This document shows positions 1-8,488 of a stretch of DNA of 64,000 bases, in pieces. The notes under the pieces were generated by a model, which searched no databases, was not told the DNA's origin, and saw nothing but the letters and a program-made list of their open reading frames with translations. The position numbers were made by a program, and so were the translations under genes. Positions within the stretch are counted from its first letter, which is position 1; every line of letters starts with the position of its first letter. Source of the stretch: RYN-230 sp963834515 (GTDB taxonomy: Bacteria; Actinomycetota; Actinomycetes; Streptosporangiales; Streptosporangiaceae); contig CAWICB010000004.1 in assembly GCA_963834515.1 (NCBI GenBank), forward strand, positions 262,129 through 326,128. Reading direction: 5' to 3'.

Positions 1-76
1 CTCTTGCCCTTGCTTCTAGCCGAGAAGGCTAGCCTCTCAGTCTTGGCCTAGCTTCAAGACATGCTAGCTTGACACC

Positions 77-406
77 ATGACTGACCAACGAGAGCGCTTG
101 CCGTTGACGGATACCTGCTGGTGTGGCTGCCAGCGGGAGACAAGCCGGGGTGCCTTCTGGGTTCAAGGCCACGACAAGATCGCCGAGGCAGCTCTGCTTG
201 CGTTGGATCATGGTGACTCGGTCGCCCAACGGCTCTACGAGCGCGGGTTCGGGCCTGAACGTTCCGTAACGAATGCGGCTGTGGAGCGCGGTGGCTGGAC
301 TAGATGTGACCGCTGCGGATATCCAGGCAGGCCAGAGAGCATCCGACTGCACCAGGCGAGATATCCCAATTGCAACAAAGACCCTTGGCCATCCAGCAGA
401 GGATGA
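77..406 (+). CDS. small cysteine-rich hypothetical protein
   Basis: 109 aa, ATG start. There are two cysteine clusters, CWCGC near residues 14-18 and CDRCG with a later C near residues 77-99, which resemble a small zinc-binding protein. I do not recognise the family. It precedes another small gene with a 41-bp gap, so the two may be co-transcribed. The region has lower GC than the block after 3.7 kb, consistent with separate acquisition. The reading frame could be spurious, but the Cys pairing and codon use argue for a real gene. Confidence 0.45.
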   Translation: MTDQRERLPLTDTCWCGCQRETSRGAFWVQGHDKIAEAALLALDHGDSVAQRLYERGFGPERSVTNAAVERGGWTRCDRCGYPGRPESIRLHQARYPNCNKDPWPSSRG

Positions 407-447
407 GTATAAGCGTTCCAGGCGAATATCCTGCATAGGGAGGGCAT

Positions 448-855
448 ATGGCACGAACAAACCAGCAGACCCACGACGCAGGTCGGCATCTTGCTGTGGC
501 TGAGGCGCTGATGCGCGGCTACCAGGCGGCTCTCGTCGGCCCGTTCTCGTTCATCGAGGTGAACGGGCATAAGGCGCAGGTACAGGTCGCCGCCAAAGGT
601 GCCTGGCAGATTGAGGACGTAGACAAGTACACGTCGGCCACGATCGAGCACGTTGTTCTTGTGGACCTCACAGACGGCCTTCGCGAGTTCTACATCTGTC
701 CGGGCGATTCATTGCGTAGCGATGTGCGCAAGCGTTATGACCAGTTCTTGGCTAGCAAGGGCGGTATGCGTCCTCGCAATCCGGACAGCAAGCATTCCGC
801 GATTTATCCGGAGCAGGTGCGGAAGTGGCGTAATCGCTGGAGGCTGCTCATTTAA
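448..855 (+). CDS. hypothetical protein, possibly nuclease-like
   Basis: 135 aa. The core (FSFIEVNGHKAQVQVAAKG, then VVLVDLTD and FYICPGDSLR) has the alternation of beta strands, Lys/Gln and Asp seen in small restriction-nuclease-like folds. Comparable small actinobacterial proteins occur beside methylase or Vsr genes, as here. The start is ATG with AGGGAGG about 8 bases upstream, a good ribosome site. No catalytic assignment can be made from the sequence alone. The fold suggestion is inference. Confidence 0.6.
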   Translation: MARTNQQTHDAGRHLAVAEALMRGYQAALVGPFSFIEVNGHKAQVQVAAKGAWQIEDVDKYTSATIEHVVLVDLTDGLREFYICPGDSLRSDVRKRYDQFLASKGGMRPRNPDSKHSAIYPEQVRKWRNRWRLLI

Positions 856-1181
856 CCCAGTCGGCGACGCTGCTGTCATCCTCCTTGGCCTCGCCAGGCT
901 CGTTGGTGTCAGCGTCGGCCCGAGCGAATCTCACCAGTCATTGACATCCTCCGAGTGCCGGTGCACGTCTCTAACGCCTGGTAGCCGGGTGCCGCACGGC
1001 GTGGCAGTATCGACCATAAGCAGGGGGTTACGCTAGCGCGGAAGTGGGTGGCATACTCGGCCTGTAGGCCGGTCGTGCGCCCGGTGGCGGCTGACTTTGG
1101 CGGATGCTGGCCACATGTGGGCTGACCTGTGGCCGCGTTCTCTGCGGTAGGTGGGTCTTCATCCTAGAAAGGACCGGTCCT
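856..1181. other. intergenic stretch, no gene recognised
   Basis: About 325 bases between the two small genes on either side. The longest open frames here lack ribosome sites and family features. I see no RNA gene or clear hairpin. Confidence 0.4.
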
Positions 1182-1922
1182 TTGGGTGAGCTTGGAGCGG
1201 TTCGGCGGTACTCATATTGGTCAGAGCGCCGAGTTCGGAGCATTGCGGCTGACAATGACATTAATCTGAGGCGTCGCTGGAGACTTGGGTTCAGGAGTCC
1301 CGCGCTAAGCCTACTGCCCCAGGCGGAGATCATCGAGGAGACTAAAGCCCTACAGCGCCACGAAATAGCTCTCAGAGTTGAGACGGCAATTGGGCAGATT
1401 GCTGTAGCGGATTTCGTTACTCCCCCACCAGCTGCCTTTGCTAAAGGTTCTGGCGAGATTACGTTCAGCATCTTTAGGCGTTGGCAAAAGAAGGCCCAGC
1501 GGCACACAGTGGTAATTCACGCAAGAACCGAGAGCAGCAACTGTGCTAGCGTTGAAATATGTCTTTTTGGGAGCATTGATAATTGTGAAGGGTATCTCTC
1601 AACAGCCGAGAAGCAAGCTCCACGGTGGTCGTCTTCGTCACTTATTTGGATCGAAGGGTTTCTTGCTGATAGGGGTAGGAAGTTCCACGAACTCAACGGC
1701 GATGCATCAGTACAGGCCATGATTTTGGAGACTGTTTATGAGGGGCTGACTACTACGAATGTCCTCAGGCATACCATATCGGCGGAGTGGTTTGCGGAGG
1801 TCTATCATGATGTCGAAATAGATAGAGAGCAATGGACTCGTTTGAGGCGGGGGCATTTGCCAGCGACGGTAGACCGGATAGTGATTGGCGCGCCACTGTG
1901 GGTTAGGTCCATCAGCGGTTAA
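1182..1922 (+). CDS. SAVMC3_10250-like / DUF7019-type hypothetical protein
   Basis: About 246 aa from the TTG at 1182, which has AGAAAGGA (1166-1173) 8 bases upstream. A longer frame from ATG 1104 adds an unlikely Cys-rich leader. The start RRYSYWSERRVRSIA followed by long helix-forming and strand segments resembles the actinobacterial SAVMC3_10250/DUF7019 family, whose function is not known. The assignment rests on recalled family features and is moderate. It ends about 370 bases before the methylase relic on the opposite strand. Confidence 0.45.
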   Translation: MGELGAVRRYSYWSERRVRSIAADNDINLRRRWRLGFRSPALSLLPQAEIIEETKALQRHEIALRVETAIGQIAVADFVTPPPAAFAKGSGEITFSIFRRWQKKAQRHTVVIHARTESSNCASVEICLFGSIDNCEGYLSTAEKQAPRWSSSSLIWIEGFLADRGRKFHELNGDASVQAMILETVYEGLTTTNVLRHTISAEWFAEVYHDVEIDREQWTRLRRGHLPATVDRIVIGAPLWVRSISG

Positions 1923-2289
1923 ACAGCGAAATTAGCCTCATCGTTTGCCCAGTTATCCCACCAGGACCCGCGTGGTCACACTCCCACAGCTTAAGTGTCA
2001 TCAGCGGCCGATCGCGTACCCTTTCCTTACCATCGAGGTGCACGGCGGTCGTTGAGGAGTCGCTGACGCAGGTCAGCAGGTCTTCGCGGGCCAGGCCAGG
2101 TCGGCTCTGGTCGCTGCAGGGGCACTTTGCTGCTGCACTTGGCTGGTTACTTGACGTTTTCAGCGTCAAGGGCAAAGGGTGGCCGATTTTCGGCCCGGTC
2201 CCCGTCCAGTGAACTAAGTGGCTGCCGCTAATCCCGAAGCAAAGTCAGCGCTCAACTTGGGCTGAGTGGAGTATCAGATTGCGCCTCGG
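1923..2289. other. intergenic stretch, no gene recognised
   Basis: About 365 bases. Short open frames exist on the minus strand but have no recognisable family motif or ribosome site. It lies downstream of both flanking reading frames, so it is a convergent terminator region. I see no strong hairpin with a T-run. Confidence 0.35.
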
Positions 2290-2628
2290 CTAGACAGCCA
2301 GACTGCTCACTAGCCCAGCGGCTGCTTCTCTGCCCGCATCGCCGACAGCGTCAAGAGACCGGATCAGCGCCTCAGCGATCACGCGTCCAAGCAGTGGTGG
2401 AACAGCATTCCCAATCTGCTTGGCTATAAGGCTTCTATTGCTCCCAGCGAAAAGGAACGTGTCATCAAATGACTGAATCCGCGCTCCTTCCCTTACCGTC
2501 AGTGCTCTATCTTGGTGAGGGTGTATACATTTGTTCGACGCGGGGTGAATGAAGTTTACCGTTATTGTGGGCGACGGCTCGTCGGCCTCAAGTCGCGAGT
2601 AGCATGAGCTAAATCCACTGGTAATAAG
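2290..2628 (-). pseudogene. DNA cytosine-5 methyltransferase, C-terminal fragment
   Basis: Reading the minus strand gives a 112-codon open stretch ending at TAG 2292-2290. It contains GFSSCYSRLEADEPSPTITV, IHPHQDRALTVREGARIQSF and KQIGNAVPPLL. These are the hallmark motifs IX and X of Dcm-type C5 methyltransferases, including the ALTVREGARIQSF and QIGNAVPP blocks. The catalytic PC and ENV motifs and the whole N-terminal two-thirds are absent: in frame there is a stop at 2631-2629. It is therefore a dead fragment. Its 5' edge meets the 5' edge of the vsr fragment. Confidence 0.85.
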
Positions 2629-2946
2629 CTAGGACTTCGGTATCGTTTGCATGTCCGGCTTGGACGCGCGTGCACTCCTGACTTTGTACTTCCCCGATAT
2701 CGGCTTGCCGTATTCGTGGATGGCTGTCTTTGGCACGGCTGCACCAGGCACGGGGAAGTGTGCTTCAAGGGACCAAACGCTAAATTGTGGGAGGCTAAGA
2801 TCAGGGGGAACCGCGAGAGAGACCAGCGCGCCGTCGCCCTCGCGGAAGAAGCCGGGTGGCACGTCCTACGCATATGGGAGTGTGACATTAGGCGGGATCC
2901 CAGCGAAGCGGCGTTGACTGTTCTTGATCGCGCGAAGCACCGGTGA
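2608..2946 (+). pseudogene. vsr: Vsr-type very short patch repair endonuclease, N-terminally truncated
   Basis: The open stretch reads GLRYRLHVRL, PDFVLPRYRLAVFVDGCLWH, GC, then NAKLWEAKIRGNRERDQR and WECDIRRDP. This is the Vsr core: the catalytic Asp in PDFVL, the His of WHGC and the conserved C-terminal WECDIRRDP. The usual first 30-40 residues (the RSKDT-type N-terminus) are missing, and a stop lies in frame at 2605. A TTG at 2647 could allow internal initiation, but the protein would lack conserved N-terminal residues. Vsr repairs T:G mismatches arising from Dcm methylation, which explains the pairing with the adjacent methylase fragment. Confidence 0.82.
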
Positions 2947-3049
2947 CTAGCGATCCGCGACGGAAGCCGGTCGTGCACCACGACGCCCAGGTGTGCTGGG
3001 CTGTTTGCAACTTCGCTGCTTCACTCCCAGCTATTGGCGCTTAACTGTC

Positions 3050-3068
3050 AACCGCCCTGGGCGGTTTA
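3050..3068. terminator. hairpin AACCGCC-ctg-GGCGGTT
   Basis: A perfect 7-bp inverted repeat with a 3-base loop. It lies about 100 bases after the vsr fragment. It resembles a factor-independent terminator but has only a short T-run (TTT) after the stem, so termination is inferred. Confidence 0.4.
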
Positions 3069-3116
3069 GCCCCTGCTCCCGATAGCTGCCGACTCCGGGA
3101 CTTTCGGGCAGGTTCT

Positions 3117-3163
3117 GTCAAGAGTCGAAGATCGGCGAAGCCGACGCCGAAGGCGCTCTTGAC
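3117..3163. repeat. 47-base stem-loop, GTCAAGAG...CTCTTGAC
   Basis: An 8-bp outer stem (GTCAAGAG with CTCTTGAC) encloses an inner TCGG-cgaag-CCGA hairpin. A stem-loop of the same architecture, with the same inner TCGGCGNAGCCGAC, is at 18787-18834. The role is unknown; a terminator or a recombination/transfer site are both possible. Confidence 0.45.
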
Positions 3164-3745
3164 GGGTTCTGGCCCGAACCCGGACAATTCTGACAGCGGG
3201 AGCAGGCACTGAGCAGGCACACCGCTGCCCCGGGGACCCCCGGTGACTGCTGTATTTCATGGTGGCCCGCGGTTGATGTTTTTCGCGCCAGCCGACCGGC
3301 GCTGGAGGCCGTCCGGCATGGCAGCTGCCGCGTGAGTGCCGGGCGGGCCGCCGTGTCGGCGGCGCGAGCGGCCCTCCGGGCCGCCTTGAAACCGTACAGA
3401 AGGTCTGCACAGATTCGGGTCCGCGTCGGGTCCGCGTTCCCTTGTCTGTGTTCCCTGTCCTGACATCTGCGGGCTACACCACCGGGGAAGCGCCTCAGGC
3501 TGGGCGCCGTTCCAGGTGGGGGCCTCGCAGCGTACGGGCCCGCCCCTCCACCCGCAAGGGCACCCCAAGATCCTTTCCAACCGCTTCACGGAAAGCATCT
3601 TGAGGCCCACCCTTGCGCGCGGAGCCTCTGCGGGCCCTGGGCCAGGAATCGCGGGCAGGCAGCAGCCTGTCGCAGCCGGCGCGAGGCCCCCACCCTCCAC
3701 CCTGACCGCCGGTTGGCATGCACACGCTAAAGAAAGGCATGCGGC

Positions 3746-4475
3746 ATGACTGACCCCCGGACCATTGCCGAGCATGGCAGCCGGATCATCGCCGCCCTCG
3801 AACACGCCTGGGCCGCCATCCAGGACACCCACCCCGACGTGCCCGATGTCGTGATCGTAACCGGGGCCGGGTCGAACCAGAAGGGCACCCCGGAGGGCTA
3901 TCAGCTGCGCGGCCACCACTGGCCTGAGCGATGGGTGCTCGGCGGCCAGGACCAGCCGCGCGCCCCTGAGCTATTCGTCGCTGGGGAGCTGCTGGCCGTT
4001 GGGGGCCGGGCGGTGGTGGAGGTGTTGCTGCATGAGGCCGCCCACGCCCTGGCCACGAAGCGCGGCATCAAGGACACCAGCGCCGCCCGGGAACCGGTAC
4101 CACAACAAGCGGTTCGTCGCCCTGGCAGCCGAGCTCGGCCTGCGCTGCCCCGATGTGCCGGACAAGATCACCGGCTGGTCGCACTGCACCCTGCACGGGC
4201 AGGCCGCCTACGACGCCTGGGCCGAGGTGACGGCAGGGATCGACGCGGCCCGGCTCCCGTTCCTGGTCGACCTGGTCCGCCCGGCCCGCCAATGCGGCGG
4301 CCAGGACCAGGGCGACGACGGTCCGGGCCAGCCCGCCAAGCGGGGCGGCCGGCGGACGCCAGTCGAGTGTGCGTGCCACCCGCAGCCGCGCCGCCTCCAG
4401 CTCACGCCCAAGCAGATCGAAGACGGCCCGATCATCTCCGGCCTGTGCAGCGACGCGGACACTGAGCAGCCCGTG
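3746..4475 (+). pseudogene. SprT-like metallopeptidase-domain protein, frameshifted
   Basis: Starts ATG 3746. The N-terminal frame runs through VVEVLLHEAAHALATKRGIK, with the HExxH zinc-protease motif HEAAH near residue 99, and then loses frame at about 4085-4095. The sequence continues one frame over as GNRYHNKRFVALAAELGLRC, then WSHCTL and a C-terminal CxC...C ribbon-like stretch (VECACHPQPRR). Proteins of this layout occur beside conjugation genes in actinobacterial integrative elements. A one-base loss in the run around CGGGAACC would explain the break; a sequencing error is equally possible. The end is uncertain because no stop separates it from the next reading frame. Confidence 0.6.
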
Positions 4476-4478
4476 ACC

Positions 4479-5293
4479 ATGGCCCGGGCCTCCGCGCTGG
4501 AAATGCTGGGGGAGATGCGCACCCTGGCCGACCGGATGACCCACCTGGCCGACCGGGTCCGTATCTCCGCCGACACGGTCGGGGACCCCGCCGCGGCCGA
4601 GGCGGAGATGGAAGCGGCCCGGGCCGCTGCCGAAGAACGTGCCGCGATCGCTGAGGCCGGCCGGGCCGAGGCCGAGCAGCGCGCCGCCACCGAAACGCAA
4701 CTCCGCGCCCCGGCCGACGAGGCCGCCGAAGAGGCCGGCGGGCACCTGGCCATCGAGCAGACCCGCAGCCAGGAAGCCGAACAGCGGCTTGCCGCACGAT
4801 CGAGGAGCACACCAGCGACGTGGCCGGGGTCGAAGCCAACGCTCAGGCCCGCATCGAGCAGGCTGAAGCCGCTGCCCGCCAGGAGATCGATCAGGCCCGC
4901 GACGAAGCCGCCCAGCAGGTCAGCGCCGCCCAGGCTGACCGGGATGCCGCCAGGGATCAGGCCGCCAGGGATCAGGCTGCCAGGGATGAGGCCGCCGCCC
5001 GGGCCGCGGCCGAGCGGGCCGCTGCGGCCGAGGCCCGTGCCGACCAGGCCCGCGCCGACGCCGCCAAGGCCCGCGAGCAAGCGGCCGAGGAACTGGCCCA
5101 GGTCCGCGCCGACGCTGACCGCCAGCGCACCGAACTCCGCCAGGCCCTCGACGCCCAGATCGCCAGCCTTACCCAGGCCCGGGACGACCTACGAGCCCGC
5201 GCCGAACGCGCCGAAACCGACCTGGACACCGCCCGCGCCAAGCTGGCCCACCCAGCCGCACCCGGCCAGACCGCCACCGCGCCACGCAGCTGA
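4479..5293 (+). pseudogene. long coiled-coil protein, frameshifted
   Basis: From ATG 4479 the frame encodes a helical region (MARASALEMLGEMRTLADRM) followed by Ala/Glu/Arg heptads to about 4795. There the reading passes to another frame that continues as RTIEEHTSDVAGVEANAQAR and more coiled coil to the stop at 5293. Total about 270 aa if repaired. It resembles KfrA-like or ICE accessory coiled-coil proteins, but no DNA-binding domain is certain. It contains an in-frame direct repeat of DQAARDQAARDEAA. Either a true frameshift or a base-calling slip in very GC-rich sequence. Confidence 0.55.
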
Positions 5294-5618
5294 CCGCGCG
5301 GCCACCCCGAAGTCCTGACTAGCCAAGTTCCGCGAGTACCTGGCCCCCGGGGGCCGCCCTGGCTGGTTAGCGTGCGCATGCCAAACGGCTCCGCATCAGA
5401 ATGGCCGGAACTTGACACGACGGTTCGGAAGGGAAGCCGTCAATGGCCCAGGCTCAGGACGCACGCACGCCGACCATCGCACTCCGCCCTGCACTGGTAA
5501 CGCTGGCAGCCCTGTGAACACATGTTCGCTTATAATGCTCTGAACAGGCTACTCTTGGGTTTGATTTGAGGCTCACACACATGCATTAACCCAACGTGAC
5601 GGCAAGGGGTGACGCTCA
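5294..5618. other. leader of the relaxase gene
   Basis: 325 bases without a gene. It holds the relaxase promoter (5516-5536) described separately, and short AT-richer sequence up to the start codon. I see no other structure I would call. Confidence 0.5.
5516..5536 (+). promoter_or_regulatory. promoter with LexA-type SOS box
   Basis: GAACACATGTTC (5516-5527) fits the Gram-positive/actinobacterial LexA consensus GAAC-N4-GTTC. It sits directly before TATAAT (5531-5536), a perfect -10 hexamer, and would overlap the spacer and -35 region. The relaxase GTG start follows 83 bases downstream. If functional, LexA would hold transfer genes off until DNA damage, as SOS control does in the SXT family. 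The match is seen; LexA binding is inferred. Confidence 0.6.
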
Positions 5619-8357
5619 GTGACTAGCGTCACCTCGCTGGCCAAGGGCTACGACCCGCGGTACCTGTCCGAGGGCCAGGCCGCCGGCCACGCGGGCGGGA
5701 CGAAGTACTACGCGGACGCGGCCGGGGAGCCTCCTGGCCAGTGGGGCGGCCAGGCGGCGGCCCAGCTCGGCCTCCGGGGTGAGGTGGACCCGGCCGTCCT
5801 CCAAGCCCTGTACATGGACCGGGTGGGGCCGGATGGGGAGCGCCTGGACGCGCGTCAGCGGGCGAAGTACCGGCCCGTGGAGGAGCGGGTGGACGCGGCC
5901 GTGGCCGCCCATCAGGCCGCGCATCCGTTCGCCACAGACAGGGACCTTGAGCTGGTCCGGGTGGCCGAACGAGCCAAGGCCCAGCATTCGGTCCCGTACT
6001 TTGACTTCACCGTGAGCGCGGCCAAGTCGGTGTCGGTGCTGCATGCTTCCCTGCTGGTGGCAGCACGCCAGGCCCGGGCCGGCGGGCGTCATACCGAGGC
6101 CGGGGAGCTGGAGCGCGACGCCCGGGCGATCACCGAGGCCCTGGAGGCCGCAGCACGCGCGGCGCTGTCGCGAGCAGAACGCGCCATGTACGTCCGGACC
6201 GGGTACCACTCGGCCACCTCGGGTGAGTACCGCGACACGGCTGGGGGCGTTGTCGCGTCGTTTCTCCAGCACACCTCCCGGGAGGGGGACCCCCAGCTCC
6301 ACGTCCATAATGCGGTGCTCAACCTGGCCCAGCGCGGGGACGGCGTGGACGCCCGCTGGCGGACCCTGCACGGTGCCCTCCTGTATCAGGAGCGCCTGGG
6401 CGTGGCGGCCGTGGCCGCCCGGGAGCTGGCCACCCGTTTGACCAGCCTGGGCTATGTGCTGGTCCCCCGCGCGGACGGTAACGGCTTCGAGGTGGGCGGG
6501 GTGTCCCAGGAGGTCATGGACGCCTTCTCCAGCCGCCGGGCGCAGATCACGCCCGAGGTGCGGCGCATGGCGGAGGAGTACCGCCAGCGGTATGGCCGGG
6601 AGCCGAGTCAGCGGACTTTGTGGGCCATGGCCCAGGACGCCACGCTGGCCTCCCGGAAGGCAAAGCAGCATGGCCGGTCGGACCGCAGCGGGGTGCCGCA
6701 GCGCAGCGCAGGCGCGGAGCTGGACGCCTGGGAGACGCGGACCACCGAGCGTGAGGTGGACACCCTGTCTGCTGTGCACGTAGCAGTGCGGGCGTTTGCC
6801 GCGCCGGAGGGCCTGGAACGGCCCGAGGTGCTGTCGGCGCAGCAGCGCGGGAGCGTCATCCGCCGCGCGGTGGACGCCGCCCAGCGGTCGGCCGCGGCGT
6901 TCACCCGGGCCGCTCTCCTGTGGGAGGTCCACCGGGCCATGCCTGCGATGGCTCCGGGGGTGGACCAGGCCGCCCTGGCCGAGGAGCTGGCGGCCGAGGC
7001 GGTGTCCTCCGGCGCGGTCCTGGCTCTCGGCCCGGCCCCGGACGTGGTGGACGTGTCGGCACTTGGGCTCCGCGCGTCGGACGGCCGCAGCGCGTACACC
7101 CCGCCGGGTGCGGAGCGGTACACCACCCCGGCCCATCTGGACCTGGAGGAGTACCTGGTGGCCGAGGCAGCCCGCGAGGTCCCCCAGCTGGTCACCGCGG
7201 CCCAGGCGGAGCTGGCGCTGGCGCTGTCGGACCTGGACCCGGCCCAGGCCGAGGTGGCGGCCGGGCTGCTGGCCGGGCGGACGGGCGTGTCCGTCCTGGT
7301 GGCCCCGGCGGGCTCGGGCAAGACCCACACCATGGCCGCGTTCGCCCGGGCCTGGACACAGTGGACCGGCGGCCGGGCCGTGGGCGTCACGCTGTCCACG
7401 AACGCGGCCCGGGTCATGGCGGCCGAGGGCATGACGCAGGCCGTCAACGTGGCCCAGTTTCTGGGCCGTCTGGAGGACGGTGGGTCCCGGGGCGCCATGC
7501 GCCTGACGCCGCAGGAGGTGGTGGTGGTGGATGAGGCCAGCCAGGTCAGCACGGAGGACCTGGCGGCCGTCCTCACGGTAGTGCGGGCCGCGGGTGCCCG
7601 CGCCGTCTTGACTGGTGACACGGCCCAGCTGGGCCCGGTGGACGCGGGCGGCATGATGCGGCTCATTGCGGCGGACCTGGGTCACTGGGAGCTGGCCGAG
7701 GTCCGGCGGTTCGACGGGGAGTGGGAGGCCCAGGCGTCCCTCGGCCTGCGCGAGGGCCAGCGGACCGCGCTCCAGGCGTATGACGCCCGGGGGCGGGTCC
7801 GTGGCAACCACCGCCAGGCCGCCATGCGGGACGCGGTGGCCCTGTACCTGGCGGACCACCTGATGGGCCGGGACGCCATGCTCCTGGCGGGCACGAATGA
7901 GGAGGCGGCCGAGCTGGCCGCCATGGTGCGGGCCGGGCTGGTCCGTCACGGGCGCGTACCCGAGGAGGTGGGGGTCCGCCTGGCCGATGGCAACGGGGCT
8001 GGGACCGGGGATCTCGTGCGGGCGCGGGAGAACTCCCCCGCGATCGACGCGGGCGGGCGCCCGCTCACGAACCGTGACACGCTCCGGCTGGACGGGACGA
8101 CGCTGGCCGCCGGGGGGCGGGTGGCCCTGGCCCGGCGCCAGCTGCCGGACAGGTCCTGGTCGCGCCAGTTCCCGGTCCCGCTGGACTACCTCCGGCGCTC
8201 GGCCGAGCTGGCCTATGCCGGGAATGTCTACGTGAGCCAGGGCCGCACGGTGGACACCTCGCACGTGTACGTGTCCCCGAGCCTGTCCCGCGAGGCGTTT
8301 TATGTGGCCATGACCCGGGGCCGGTCCGTGAACACGGCCCATTGGTTCTGTTCGTGA
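5619..8357 (+). CDS. MobF (TrwC/TraA-like) relaxase-helicase, 5' part, interrupted by IS21 element
   Basis: GTG start with AAGGGG upstream. This part encodes the TrwC relaxase domain (residues about 20-330) with FDFTVSAAKSVSVLH and the HUH metal motif LHVHNAVLN near residue 228, and N-terminal tyrosines in GGTKYYADAAG as nucleophile candidates. A superfamily 1 helicase follows, with Walker A APAGSGKTHTM near 562 and Walker B VVVDEASQV near 634. It would nick at oriT and unwind the transferred strand. Residues to NTAH (codon ending 8342) are native; the last five codons come from the inserted element. The gene resumes at 11249. As it stands, the C-terminal third is missing. Confidence 0.9.
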   Translation: MTSVTSLAKGYDPRYLSEGQAAGHAGGTKYYADAAGEPPGQWGGQAAAQLGLRGEVDPAVLQALYMDRVGPDGERLDARQRAKYRPVEERVDAAVAAHQAAHPFATDRDLELVRVAERAKAQHSVPYFDFTVSAAKSVSVLHASLLVAARQARAGGRHTEAGELERDARAITEALEAAARAALSRAERAMYVRTGYHSATSGEYRDTAGGVVASFLQHTSREGDPQLHVHNAVLNLAQRGDGVDARWRTLHGALLYQERLGVAAVAARELATRLTSLGYVLVPRADGNGFEVGGVSQEVMDAFSSRRAQITPEVRRMAEEYRQRYGREPSQRTLWAMAQDATLASRKAKQHGRSDRSGVPQRSAGAELDAWETRTTEREVDTLSAVHVAVRAFAAPEGLERPEVLSAQQRGSVIRRAVDAAQRSAAAFTRAALLWEVHRAMPAMAPGVDQAALAEELAAEAVSSGAVLALGPAPDVVDVSALGLRASDGRSAYTPPGAERYTTPAHLDLEEYLVAEAAREVPQLVTAAQAELALALSDLDPAQAEVAAGLLAGRTGVSVLVAPAGSGKTHTMAAFARAWTQWTGGRAVGVTLSTNAARVMAAEGMTQAVNVAQFLGRLEDGGSRGAMRLTPQEVVVVDEASQVSTEDLAAVLTVVRAAGARAVLTGDTAQLGPVDAGGMMRLIAADLGHWELAEVRRFDGEWEAQASLGLREGQRTALQAYDARGRVRGNHRQAAMRDAVALYLADHLMGRDAMLLAGTNEEAAELAAMVRAGLVRHGRVPEEVGVRLADGNGAGTGDLVRARENSPAIDAGGRPLTNRDTLRLDGTTLAAGGRVALARRQLPDRSWSRQFPVPLDYLRRSAELAYAGNVYVSQGRTVDTSHVYVSPSLSREAFYVAMTRGRSVNTAHWFCS
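8337..8342. repeat. target-site duplication GCCCAT, left copy of IS21 element
   Basis: GCCCAT here is repeated at 11249-11254, immediately outside the two ends of the IS21-family element. Removing the element and one copy restores the relaxase frame as NTA-H-VVTG. Confidence 0.9.
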
Positions 8358-8434
8358 GAACCGACCGCAGTTGTTCGTGAGTTTTGACCGCACCCCTGTC
8401 TGGGGGAAGTTGTTGTTCGTGAGTTTTGACCGCA
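8343..8434. repeat. left end of IS21 element with three transposase-binding repeats
   Basis: Three directly repeated units of about 20 bases, related to TTCGTGAGTTTTGACCGCA, begin near 8350, 8374 and 8415. The two inner copies are identical over about 19 bases. The same unit occurs three times inverted at 11153-11248. Confidence 0.8.
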
Positions 8435-8488
8435 CCGGAGGGCTTGCGGTGAGACGGTAGATGCGCTTGGGGACCAAGGAGTGTCCTC

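Larger units (their letters stand above)
2947..3745. other. long intergenic region with hairpins, boundary of the integrative element
   Basis: About 800 bases without a supported gene. The open frames here are high-GC shadows. It holds a compact terminator-like hairpin near 3050-3068 (AACCGCC-ctg-GGCGGTT) and a longer stem-loop at 3117-3163. The composition changes here from the moderate GC of the left end to the very high GC of the element, so an element boundary could lie in this stretch. I found no copy of the tRNA-Thr 3' end. Confidence 0.4.

Noticed and set aside
5616..8477. 953-codon open frame on the minus strand
   Set aside because: It is the antisense shadow of the relaxase; its Pro/Arg/Gly/His-rich sequence has no domain, while the plus strand has clear HUH and Walker motifs.
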